Shown piece by piece: positions 8,506 through 17,162 of a DNA stretch of 64,000 bases (its first letter is position 1; the number at the start of each line of letters is the position of its first letter). Where the stretch lies: contig CAVTJO010000012.1 of NCBI GenBank assembly GCA_963734955.1, positions 186,001-250,000 on the forward strand, in the 5' to 3' direction. A model generated the notes under the pieces. That model did not search any database. It saw only the letters and a program-made list of their open reading frames with translations, and was not told the DNA's origin. The DNA comes from UBA11986 sp963734955 (GTDB lineage: Bacteria > Bacteroidota > Ignavibacteria > UBA10030 > UBA6906). A program made the translations under genes and the position numbers.

Positions 8506-9443
8506 TTATGATACCCGCTCGAACAGAATTGAATACGTGCGAATGTAACCGCGCATGCTGGAAACTGCAAATGATCGGAGTCGTGGCCGCACTACTGCCA
8601 TCAGGCTCCATCCCGCCAGGCGCACAAGTGATCGCAGGGCGATGATCATCTTAACGATTATCGAAGACCAAGTGGAGTAGTGCTTGCGATAGAAACGCAG
8701 CAGACTTCTGTGGTAATGGATCAGCCGGGCTTCATCGTAATGTCCCGTTTCACCTCCTCCGAAGTGCGTCACGCGGGCCTCAGGAAAAAGGTAGATCTGA
8801 CCGCCGCGTTGTTTCATCCGGTAACACCAATCCGTCTCCTCGAAGTACATAAAGAATCTCTCATCCAATCCCCCTACAACATTGAGGATATCGGAACGAA
8901 CGAGGAGGCAAGCACCCTGAACATAGTCAACACTCCGAGGAATGGACAGGTCCGCGAACAATTCCTTGTGACGACCAACGAACCTGGACCTGGGAAACAG
9001 TCGATCAAGGAACAGGGTTTCGCAGAGGATGTTCCAATTATTCGGGAAACGAACTCCGGAAGCCTGGTGCGACCCATCGCGGTTTAGCATCAATGGTCCG
9101 GCGGCCCACACTGCAGGATTTTCGTCCAGAAATCGAACAAGAAGGCGGAGCGCGTCCTTGTGAATAATCGTATCCGGGTTAAGCAGCATTACATAGCGGC
9201 TTTGGAGTACTGTGAATGCCTGGTTGTTCGCTGCTGCGAAACCCTTGTTGGTGCTGTTCGCCAATACGACGGTGCCGGCAAAGTCATTCTGCAGCATCTC
9301 TACCGTCCCGTCGGTGGAACCATTGTCAACGACAACAACTGACACAGTCGATCTCTGATCTCACAGAATCAATTGCGCGCAGACAGACCGGCGACATCGT
9401 CCCTGCAATTCCATGACACGATTACAATGGTCAGATCAGCCAT
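8506..9443 (-). CDS. Glycosyltransferase family 2 (rhamnosyltransferase-like), N-terminus frame-broken
   Basis: The body (from about 9345) is a typical soluble GT2: VVVVDNGSTDGT, LLNPDTIIHKDA (donor/metal site), YVQGACLLVRSD and FFMYFEETDWCYRMKQ with the catalytic acidic pair. The expected N-terminal strand is missing from that frame but is present upstream in two other frames: MADLTIVIVSWNCRDDVA (from ATG 9443), then CLRAIDSVRSEIDCV, then VVVVDN. Two one-base shifts, near 9389 and 9345, join them into a normal protein of about 312 aa. The ATG at 9443 overlaps the preceding gene's corrected stop by 8 nt, supporting this as the native start. The breaks are either sequence errors or recent inactivation. 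Confidence 0.8.
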
Positions 9444-10447
9444 GGAATGCAAGCCCGGCGACCTGCGCGTAACACTTCGAAAGAGCGTTGATCATGCGTG
9501 CAGGGAGTGTTTCGGCATCGACAACTTTGAAACTCATCATAGACATAATTGTCTTGTCTGAAACAGACGCGTGTTGACTGAAGCTTTGCTCTCTCTGCTT
9601 GTATCCACGTGTTGTGGTTGATAATCCACCAATACGCCCGCACAATACCGGGAAGTGATTTGCGACCAGCGAACACGCTCAGAACCAGCTTCGCAAATGC
9701 GTCCAGGATGAACAGAGGCAAGAGAAGCAGGAGCGTGCGGACTTCATACAACAGTAACGCATTCAACAGTCGGTTTCTTTCCTGATAGAATGTCACAAGT
9801 TCCGGTGTTTGTTGCTTCACCGTCATGCTACCACGATGATGGACAACGGAGTCCTGGGCCATTGCCACGGTCATCCCTTGAAGCCGTAATTTCCAGGAAA
9901 GGAACACATCCTCCTGGTACATGAAATACTCATCGAGAAAAGGCTGCCCAACCCGCTCTCTCAGAAAAATCAACGATGCGCCGCCTGCAAAGAAAATCTG
10001 GGAGAGATCCGGGAACTCCCTCATGATATTGTATCCGAGGTAATTGATCGTGCCGTTCTTTTCGTAAAAAGCCGCAGGCACTCCGTCCGTTACCACCCGT
10101 GAGGTCACAGCCCCGACCTCTTCCCCTCTGAGCATCCTGACTAGTGCCCCAAGCCATCCCGGCTCAACAACGGTATCGTTGTTCAGCAGAATTATGTACT
10201 TGCCTTTCGCCTCAACGACTCCTCGATTGTTGCCGCCGGCAAAGCCGAGATTCCGATCGCTCCGTACAAGCCGGACGCTTGGAAATGTTTCCGTCACCAA
10301 TACTGTGCTTCCATCGGTTGAGCAGTTGTCAACAACAATAACCTCGAACGACGGGTAATCTTGTGCAAGTACACTTCTCAGGCACGATTCTAACAGATGC
10401 ACCCCATTATAGTTCACGATGACGATCGAACACAGCTCGGCGCTCAT
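9436..10447 (-). CDS. Glycosyltransferase family 2, C-terminus frame-broken
   Basis: A GT2 with CSIVIVNYNGVHLLESCL, VIVVDNCSTDGS, ILLNNDTVVEPGWL and FMYQEDVFLSWKLRLQG (catalytic acidic pair), followed by a hydrophobic segment (LLLLLPLFILDAFAKLVLS). After ERAKLQSTR the frame that carries the domain continues as an unlikely Cys/Arg-rich tail to 9431. One base over, the sequence continues SVSDKTIMSMMSFKVV and stops at 9436, which matches the usual end of these enzymes. A single extra base near 9575 therefore breaks the gene. The ATG at 10447 is preferred over one at 10477 because GAGGG precedes it and the first beta strand follows closely. Confidence 0.82.
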
Positions 10448-10531
10448 CGTGCCCGAGCCCTCAATGTCGTCATCCAAAGGTGTTGCATCTGCGTTCGAAC
10501 GGTGGGTCCGACATCTGAGGTATCCAATCTG

Positions 10532-11872
10532 CTATACAGTCGCCGCATGACCCTCTCCGGGAGAAGTGCCGGGCATCGGTATTTTCCGATATCGTATATA
10601 GAATCCAGTTGCCACAAGCATGCCGGTTGCCCCACTGACCGAAAAAGCAATCGCCGCGCCGATTACCCCAAGCAATGGAATCAACACGACATTACTAATC
10701 GCAAAAACCGCCATCGAGACCACAGTACTTGCAGGGAAGACAACCGATTTGTTCAAAGCAAACAGTGTCGCCGTGAACGGATAGGCTGCGACACTACAGG
10801 CCAACCCGATGCACATGACCTGCAAAAGAATGGCAGCCTCTGAAAACGCCTTGCCAAAAATGAGAACCACAATAGGATGCGCAAATGCTCCAACGGCGCC
10901 GATGCCTGCCAGAAGAAGCATAACAACGACCAATGAATTGCGTCGTTTTTCCCTCATTGCATCTTTTGAAGGTGCGGCTGAGAATTCCTGCAGAAGAACT
11001 GCTGAGTACGAATACATTGATGTGTTCATGAGCGCGGCAATCTTGGATGCAGCGCCAAACACACCAAGAGCGCGGGCATCCGCAAGGCCTCCGATGAAAA
11101 ACACGTCGAGACGCCCTCCGATGAGCGCCACAATCTGATGGAGAGAAATCCACTTGTTGAATTTGAGCATTTCACGCCCAAGTTGAGCGTCATACGTTCT
11201 CAACGAGAGGCTTCCCACCGGCAACGCCACAAATCCCGCAACCAGAAAGACAAGTACTGATGCAATTTCGATCCATATGCCCAGACTCACCGACCAGCTC
11301 TTGACAATGAAGATGCTGCCGACTACGAACAGAAGTTTAGCAATATATCTGGATGTCGTAACGAGTGACATTAATCGGAAATTACCGTATGCCTGAAAAA
11401 TCGGGACAGAAATACTCGCCACATTGTATGTCCACGCCGAAACAAGCGACAGACGGAAATAGGCCGTGATCCGTTCATCGACGTGACTGAACACGTACGA
11501 TACAATTGGATTCAAGAACACCAGTGCCAGGAGAACGATAATGGACCCGAGAATCAGTTTCGTCCGGAAGACGACCGAAGCAATAAGACGGAACCGTTCT
11601 TTGTCGCCCTCTGCAACGCTCTGCGATCCGAAGCGCACGATTGAGCTGCTGATTCCGAGGTCTGAAAGATCACTGACGAGATTGGAGAGCGATAATACGA
11701 GGACGAGGATCCCGAATTCCGGAACGGTAAGATATCGAGCAAAGATCGCAGATGTAATCGCACCCGTCGCACCGTTCACCAGCCAGGATGACGCAGACCA
11801 ACTGGTATTCTTGAACGTGGAAGAGTTCAACCCCCGATGAAAAAAATCCTGTGCTTTCTGCACAATGCTCAT
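10532..11872 (-). CDS. Wzx/RfbX-type polysaccharide flippase
   Basis: A 446-aa polytopic inner-membrane protein with about 12-14 hydrophobic helices and no large soluble domain. The N-terminal pattern (WLVNGATGAITSAIFARYL, then VPEFGILVLVLSLSNLVSDLSDLGI) is that of the MOP-superfamily oligosaccharide flippases (RfbX/Wzx). It should move an undecaprenyl-linked repeat unit to the periplasmic face. It overlaps the upstream glycosyltransferase gene by four bases (ATGA) and is followed by the GT2 genes, fitting a surface-polysaccharide operon. Confidence 0.88.
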   Translation of the reverse strand: MSIVQKAQDFFHRGLNSSTFKNTSWSASSWLVNGATGAITSAIFARYLTVPEFGILVLVLSLSNLVSDLSDLGISSSIVRFGSQSVAEGDKERFRLIASVVFRTKLILGSIIVLLALVFLNPIVSYVFSHVDERITAYFRLSLVSAWTYNVASISVPIFQAYGNFRLMSLVTTSRYIAKLLFVVGSIFIVKSWSVSLGIWIEIASVLVFLVAGFVALPVGSLSLRTYDAQLGREMLKFNKWISLHQIVALIGGRLDVFFIGGLADARALGVFGAASKIAALMNTSMYSYSAVLLQEFSAAPSKDAMREKRRNSLVVVMLLLAGIGAVGAFAHPIVVLIFGKAFSEAAILLQVMCIGLACSVAAYPFTATLFALNKSVVFPASTVVSMAVFAISNVVLIPLLGVIGAAIAFSVSGATGMLVATGFYIRYRKIPMPGTSPGEGHAATV

Positions 11873-13116
11873 GAGTCTGCCCGGATGCCTTTCGGGGAAT
11901 CAAATAGCGATACCATCCTCAAGGCATGCGATTCCCAGGTGTTTTGCGCAGCTATGTCTCTTCGCTGTCGTTGTCGTCCGGAGTCTCTTTCTTCGAGAGC
12001 CTCTCGAAGTCCTTCAACAAATCCTTCCCTGCTCCCCGCCATGTACACCAATCCCATATCCCTGAATATCTCCAACTCATTCAGTGGCGTTGTTACTACG
12101 GGTTTTCCAAGCGAGAAGTATTCGTAGATCTTTACCGGGTTTGTAGTTTGCGAGATGTTTCCTGCAACGAACGGAATCAAGCAGACATTGAATGCACCGA
12201 TGATGGAAGGTATCTCCCGGTATTCCCTCCTCCCAAGCCAATAGACATTCTTGTACTCCTCCAGACGCTTGATTCGTGAGTCAAGATCCAGTGGCCCGAC
12301 AAATACGAACGAGACTGCGGGAAACGACTTTGCAAGCACACCGATCAGCTCGTAGTCCAGCCAACTGCTCAATGTTCCGGCGTATCCAACCACGGGTCTG
12401 GGGATGTCTTTTAGAAGCTCAGACGGCTGCAACACTTTTTCCTGAAACCATGCTGCGTCGACACCATTCGGGACGCGGTACACCGGCACTGTTTGCCGGA
12501 GAGAAGAGATGTGGTCCTCGAGTTTCTTTGCAGTCACAAATACTGCATCCGCAAGTGAGACGGTCATCGCCTCATACGACCGGTACCGATTGCCGGATGC
12601 CCGGCCTGCAAAGAGCGAAATCTCATCAAGACAATCATAGAACAATTTTGAGAAATCGCCTTCACGAATGACTGTTCCGTAGTATGGGTTCTCAACAAGT
12701 GCGATCGAGACCTCGTCAGGTTGCATCGTTCTGAACACTTTACGGATGAGGACCTGACGGTAGACCGAAGCATTGATCTGTTCAAGTACTCTTGAATTGA
12801 AACGGGTTTGAGGAATGACCAAGGGAAGAGAGACGATCTCAACCTTCTCGCCTGAATGTATCGCCCTTTTGCGAGGGACTGGCTTCCCGCCAAGAGGTCG
12901 AAACACCAGCGCGAGCAGACCGAGAACATGATAGAACAGTGAAGCAACTATGAGCTTTGCAATTCCCTTCTTCCGGCCTGCAAGATATTCCGTGAAGCCA
13001 CATGGCTCGATATACGTGACCGGGATCGACATGGCCAGAAGGTTATCGGCAAGCTGTTGGGGCCGCTGATGCAGGAACGTATACGGGATTGGCGAAAGCA
13101 GATAGATGTGCTTCAT
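11869..13116 (-). CDS. GT4-like glycosyltransferase (TuaH-like)
   Basis: A GT-B fold transferase. The protein starts MKHIYLLSPIPYTFLHQRPQQLA, and the HQRPQQLA block is characteristic of the TuaH-like group of family 4 enzymes. The C-terminal half has PVVGYAGTLSSWLDYELI, FVGPLDLDS, NVYWLGRREYREIPSII and EYFSLGKPVVTTPLNELE, which form the donor-nucleotide pocket. About 415 aa with the ATG at 13116, chosen because it precedes the conserved first strand; upstream in-frame starts would overlap the methyltransferase gene. It is coupled to the flippase by a 4-nt overlap. Confidence 0.83.
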   Translation of the reverse strand: MKHIYLLSPIPYTFLHQRPQQLADNLLAMSIPVTYIEPCGFTEYLAGRKKGIAKLIVASLFYHVLGLLALVFRPLGGKPVPRKRAIHSGEKVEIVSLPLVIPQTRFNSRVLEQINASVYRQVLIRKVFRTMQPDEVSIALVENPYYGTVIREGDFSKLFYDCLDEISLFAGRASGNRYRSYEAMTVSLADAVFVTAKKLEDHISSLRQTVPVYRVPNGVDAAWFQEKVLQPSELLKDIPRPVVGYAGTLSSWLDYELIGVLAKSFPAVSFVFVGPLDLDSRIKRLEEYKNVYWLGRREYREIPSIIGAFNVCLIPFVAGNISQTTNPVKIYEYFSLGKPVVTTPLNELEIFRDMGLVYMAGSREGFVEGLREALEERDSGRQRQRRDIAAQNTWESHALRMVSLFDSPKGIRADS

Positions 13117-13196
13117 ACCAACTGCAGGTGCCTGAGAATCGACATGATGGAGCGGTAACGAGCGAGAGAAAGCACGGCAATGTGACAGGACATGTT

Positions 13197-13997
13197 CTAG
13201 GGCTGATCTCTCTTCCGACACACCCATAGTGTCCCGGAGCAGTTTAACCATGGCGAGATGGCCCGCTCCATTGAGTTGATGACCTTCCCGACGAGATTCA
13301 ACTCCCATTTCTTTGAGCGATGCTGCAGAAATCTCGAATCTGTGTACAATCCCATGCTCCTTGGCGAGAGAAAGTCATCGGGCGCAATTTCAATGATCTC
13401 GAACCCCGCTTCGACGAGCAACCGGGTGAAGTGTCTTCGTGAATAGCGATACTCTTCGAATGCAAGCTTCTGTCCCCGCAGAACCCGCATTCCGTTCTGA
13501 ATGGATTTCAAATGATTGAAAACAACCACCCGCCCAAGATTCTGAGTGGGAACAGTTACCAGGAACGACCCGCCCGGCTTGAGAAGACGCTGCACTTCTG
13601 CGAATGCCTGTTGTGGTCCATCTTCAAAGTGTTCAACCACACCAAGGGAAATGATGGCACCAAATGATCGGTCTGGAAAGGATGTGTGAAGCACATTATC
13701 AAACTGCAGGGGAACTGCCGGGTCAAACCCTTTGCCAAATTCAATATCTGATTTGGCGATGTCAATTCCCACAACGTCGTAACCATGCCGACGCAGGTGG
13801 AATACCCACCTTCCCCGCCCTGCCCCTGCTTCGAGAATCCTCTCTCCTCTTGGGAGATACTTCAGGAAGAATCTGTCAATCGTTTGGAGGGGACACAGGG
13901 CGATATCCTCCTCAAGGTTCTCGGATCCCCCCAATTGTCCCAATGCCTCCATTGCCTCGACCTGCCGGGCAAGGGCATAGCGTTTGTATGTTCCCAT
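13197..13997 (-). CDS. Class I SAM-dependent methyltransferase of the polysaccharide operon
   Basis: Rossmann-fold methyltransferase with motif I ILEAGAGRGRWVFHL, the acidic VVGIDIAKSDI turn, an IISLGVVEHFEDG post-I block and LLKPGGSFLVTVPT motif III, all in the usual order and spacing. The C-terminal part (YSRRHFTRLLVEAGFEI) is typical of methyltransferases working on polysaccharide or lipid intermediates. The acceptor is unknown. I use the ATG at 13997; a TTG at 14033 is a possible longer start. It follows the CNNM/CBS gene by about 44 nt and leads the glycosyltransferase genes. Confidence 0.8.
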   Translation of the reverse strand: MGTYKRYALARQVEAMEALGQLGGSENLEEDIALCPLQTIDRFFLKYLPRGERILEAGAGRGRWVFHLRRHGYDVVGIDIAKSDIEFGKGFDPAVPLQFDNVLHTSFPDRSFGAIISLGVVEHFEDGPQQAFAEVQRLLKPGGSFLVTVPTQNLGRVVVFNHLKSIQNGMRVLRGQKLAFEEYRYSRRHFTRLLVEAGFEIIEIAPDDFLSPRSMGLYTDSRFLQHRSKKWELNLVGKVINSMERAISPWLNCSGTLWVCRKRDQP

Positions 13998-14041
13998 ATT
14001 GATTGACTGCAGATCTTGTGAGTGAGCAGGCAAACCCGCAG

Positions 14042-15400
14042 CTATGCGGCAGGTTCTCCCCTCTGTGCCGCGGTACGCAACACACTCGGCGTCGACAGCC
14101 TGTCAAGTTTTCTTACCTTTGCCTGTCGAATTCGCCGCTGGCTTTTTTTGACAACGGTAAATGATAATGACTCGGTTCTGAGTTCCTCGTTGAGGTCCGG
14201 AATGCGACCGCCGAGTTTGTTGAGAAAACCGCTCAGTGTCTCGTACTCATCGGCCTCGGGTACGGAGGTTCCGAAACGTTCATTGAAATCCTTCACAGAG
14301 ATACGCGCATTCACGAGAAACGACCCGTCTGCTGAAGTTTCCACATCCTTCAGCTCCTCATCATATTCATCGTGGATCTCTCCGACAATCTCTTCAAGAA
14401 TATCCTCCATCGTCACGATCCCTTCAGTCCCGCCGAATTCGTCAATGACCACAGCCATGTGTTGTTTCTTTTGCTGCAGTTCACGCATCAACTGGCTAAT
14501 CCGCTTCGTTTCCGGAATGAAGAGTGCAGGGCGTATGATGTCTTGGAGGATGATGAGATCACGATATTCCAGCAACCCGAGAAGATCCTTCGTGTACACA
14601 ATCCCAATAATGTTGTCGATGGTATCCTTGTATACAGGCAATCTGGAGTAGCCTTCTTCAAGAACGATTTTGACAACCTTTTCCCGGGGAGTCACAATAT
14701 TAAGCGCTACGACATCGGGCCGCGGGATCATTACTTCCTTTGCCGTGGTGTCGGTGAATTCAAAAATGCTTTCAATGAGCTCATGTTCGGTTTTGTCGAT
14801 CACCCCGCTCTTGGTTCCTTCTTCCAGGATCAGTTTAAACTCTTCTTCCGAAATCCTCGACTCCATGAAGTTGGTCTTGTCCTTGAACGCCATAAGGAAC
14901 ACATTGCTGGCCATTGTCAGGAGCTTCACGGGATAGCGGAAAATTGCCGAAAATACAGAAAGAGAGGGGGCCACGCGGAGGGACACAACCTCTGCAAAAC
15001 GAAGCGCCATCGACTTCGGCACAAGCTCGCCGAACACAACGACAATCGAGCCAAGGCTTGCGACGATGATGACCAGCGAGATCCAACTGCTGCCTTGCCT
15101 GATCCAGATTGTGCCACTTGACTGAAGGGCAGGCGCAAGATATTCGACGCCCATGATACCCGCCAATCCGGAGGCGAGTGTAAGCGATAAGATCACTCCG
15201 ACGTGGATGGTCGCAAAAAATTGTTCGGGATTATTCTGGAACCCCAGGACAATGGCAGCCCTCTTGTTTCCTTCGTCTGCCAGCTCTTGCATACGGCTCT
15301 TGCGGGTCGAGACGATCGCGACCTCACAGGCGGAAAAGAACCCGATGAGGAGAACAAGAAAAAGGACACCGAGCGCTTCGATCCAGAATGGATCCATCAA
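14042..15400 (-). CDS. CNNM/CBS/CorC-domain membrane protein (hemolysin C / GldE-like)
   Basis: A 452-aa inner-membrane protein of the CNNM (DUF21) family linked to Mg/Co homeostasis; in Bacteroidota relatives such as GldE this family also acts in gliding/T9SS biology. Domains in order: four hydrophobic helices in the first 190 residues (FFSACEVAIVSTRKSRM is the family signature), two CBS motifs (around MIPRPDVVALNI and LFIPETKRISQLM), and a CorC_HlyC domain ending near residue 435 (DGSFLVNARISVKDFNERFG). Only family membership, not the exact ion, can be stated. Confidence 0.88.
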   Translation of the reverse strand: MMDPFWIEALGVLFLVLLIGFFSACEVAIVSTRKSRMQELADEGNKRAAIVLGFQNNPEQFFATIHVGVILSLTLASGLAGIMGVEYLAPALQSSGTIWIRQGSSWISLVIIVASLGSIVVVFGELVPKSMALRFAEVVSLRVAPSLSVFSAIFRYPVKLLTMASNVFLMAFKDKTNFMESRISEEEFKLILEEGTKSGVIDKTEHELIESIFEFTDTTAKEVMIPRPDVVALNIVTPREKVVKIVLEEGYSRLPVYKDTIDNIIGIVYTKDLLGLLEYRDLIILQDIIRPALFIPETKRISQLMRELQQKKQHMAVVIDEFGGTEGIVTMEDILEEIVGEIHDEYDEELKDVETSADGSFLVNARISVKDFNERFGTSVPEADEYETLSGFLNKLGGRIPDLNEELRTESLSFTVVKKSQRRIRQAKVRKLDRLSTPSVLRTAAQRGEPAA

Positions 15401-15498
15401 GTAGGATGTGACCTGATATGAGACACAACGTTATCTTCAGCCTGAATTAACCAATTTTCATAATGATTTCCAAACAGAGGTCTTCCGCACAGCGCCGA

Positions 15499-15528
15499 AC
15501 AAAAATCCCGTCGACAACGGACGGGATT
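15499..15528 (-). terminator. Rho-independent terminator after nuoI
   Basis: On the minus strand AATCCCGTC and GACGGGATT form a 9-bp stem with a 7-nt loop, directly followed by TTTTTG. It lies 33 nt past the nuoI stop, so the nuoGHI transcript ends here and the CNNM gene is transcribed separately. Confidence 0.85.
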
Positions 15529-15560
15529 GGGAAAAACCGCGATATGCCAAGCGCGGAGGG

Positions 15561-16073
15561 TCAGCGCGCCTGGCGAAGAAACTCAAGGCGGGTCTTGAGA
15601 CGGTCCGTTGACATGAGCAACTTGTCTTTCCCATAGATCGCGGTTTCCGGATTTGTAAAAACCAGTTCGTACTCATCACTCATGATGATGGCTTCCTCCG
15701 GACATGCTTCCTCACAGAATCCGCAGAAGATGCAACGCAACATGTTGATCTCGAACTTCACGGGATACCGCTCCTTGGGGAGCTCTGTCTCTGATGCCTG
15801 AACTTCAATTGCCAGTGCCGGACACACCCTTGCACACAGTCCGCATGCAACACAACGCTCCACGCCATCTTCTTCCACAAGAACAGGTCTTCCCCGGTAG
15901 GATGGCTGCGGATTGAAACGTTCTTCAGGGTACTGACGCGTAAACTTCGGCCTGAACATCTGCCTCCAGGTCAGCGCCATCCCCTTGAGAATCTCGGGAA
16001 TGTAAGTACGCTGCCAGAAGCTCAGGTCTTTACCGCGAACTTGCAGAGCCCCGTTACCGTCGTCATTTGTCAC
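15561..16073 (-). CDS. nuoI: NADH-quinone oxidoreductase subunit I
   Basis: Carries the two [4Fe-4S] clusters N6a and N6b that pass electrons through the peripheral arm of complex I toward the quinone site. At 170 aa it has CVACGLCARVCP (Cys74, 77, 80, 84) and CIFCGFCEEACP (Cys114, 117, 120, 124), the two ferredoxin-like motifs in the standard order. It is the last gene before a clear terminator, and the order nuoG-nuoH-nuoI is kept. Confidence 0.97.
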   Translation of the reverse strand: MTNDDGNGALQVRGKDLSFWQRTYIPEILKGMALTWRQMFRPKFTRQYPEERFNPQPSYRGRPVLVEEDGVERCVACGLCARVCPALAIEVQASETELPKERYPVKFEINMLRCIFCGFCEEACPEEAIIMSDEYELVFTNPETAIYGKDKLLMSTDRLKTRLEFLRQAR

Positions 16074-16108
16074 TGAATATACTCCTGCAAATCAACACTC
16101 ACTCGAAC

Positions 16109-17128
16109 CTATTTGAGAACCAGAATCCCCGTGGCGGTTACCACAAGGTTTGCCAGTGCTAGCGGGAGCATTACCTTCCAGCCGAGATTCATCAACTGAT
16201 CATACCTGAACCTCGGTATAGTCCATCGGATCCATATGTAGAAGAACAACATCAACCCCACTTTTGCAACAAAGGTCAGGATTTGTATGATGCTCACCCA
16301 ACCCGCTGATAGGCCAAACGTCTCAAGAAATGGAAACTGCCAACCTCCAAGAAAGAGGGTAACGATGAGCGCACTGGATGTAATCATGTTCGAATACTCG
16401 GCGAGGAAGAAGGTTCCAAACTTCATTCCGCTATATTCGGTGTGGTAGCCTCCCACAAGCTCCGGCTCCGCTTCGGGCAGATCAAACGGCAGGCGATTCG
16501 TTTCCGCGAACGATGCTACAACAAACGTGATGAACCCGATCGGTGTCAGGATCGCATTCCACTGCCATCCCGATTGAAGCTCGACGATCTTGTCCAGGCG
16601 GAGAGTTCCGGCAATCATGATCACACCTACAACGGACAGGCCCATCGAAAGCTCATAGCTGATCATCTGGGCCGACGATCTCAATCCGCCAAGAAGTGAG
16701 TACTTGTTATTGGATGACCATCCGCTCAGTGTGACCCCGTATACCCCGAGCGATGTGAGGGCGAGTATGTACAAGACGCCGATATTCACATCGGCGATCA
16801 TGAGGTGAATGGTGTACCCGAACAGCTCGATGGTATTTCCAAATGGAATCACCGCAAATGTCACGAGCGCCACCGTAATGGAGATTATCGGCGCGAGTGT
16901 GTGAATGAATCGATTGGCGTTGGTTGGTACGATATCCTCCTTGATGAAGAGTTTGAGAACGTCCGCTGGCGATTGCAGCAAACCAAGCGGCCCCACCCTG
17001 TTAGGGCCAATTCTGTTCTGAATGAACGCGCTCACCTTGCGTTCGACATAGACAAGATTCGCCACAACGGTCAGGATGACCAGCAGCACAAGCACGATCT
17101 TGATGAGTGAGATAAGAAGGAATTCCAT
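16109..17128 (-). CDS. nuoH: NADH-quinone oxidoreductase subunit H
   Basis: Membrane-arm subunit that forms the quinone-entry chamber with the peripheral arm. The 339-aa protein has about eight transmembrane helices, with the family blocks VERKVSAFIQNRIGPNRVGP in the first loop and SFAETNRLPFDLPEAE in the third loop, both lining the quinone channel. It lies 34 nt after nuoG and 35 nt before nuoI. Identification is secure. Confidence 0.97.
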   Translation of the reverse strand: MEFLLISLIKIVLVLLVILTVVANLVYVERKVSAFIQNRIGPNRVGPLGLLQSPADVLKLFIKEDIVPTNANRFIHTLAPIISITVALVTFAVIPFGNTIELFGYTIHLMIADVNIGVLYILALTSLGVYGVTLSGWSSNNKYSLLGGLRSSAQMISYELSMGLSVVGVIMIAGTLRLDKIVELQSGWQWNAILTPIGFITFVVASFAETNRLPFDLPEAEPELVGGYHTEYSGMKFGTFFLAEYSNMITSSALIVTLFLGGWQFPFLETFGLSAGWVSIIQILTFVAKVGLMLFFYIWIRWTIPRFRYDQLMNLGWKVMLPLALANLVVTATGILVLK

Positions 17129-17162
17129 TCAATTGTTCTCAATTGATGATGGCGTATCGGAA

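Noticed and set aside
9431..9580. Cys/Arg-rich C-terminal tail of the GT2 read in its main frame
   Set aside because: The alternative frame continues the conserved C-terminus and gives an operon-like 8-nt overlap with the next start.
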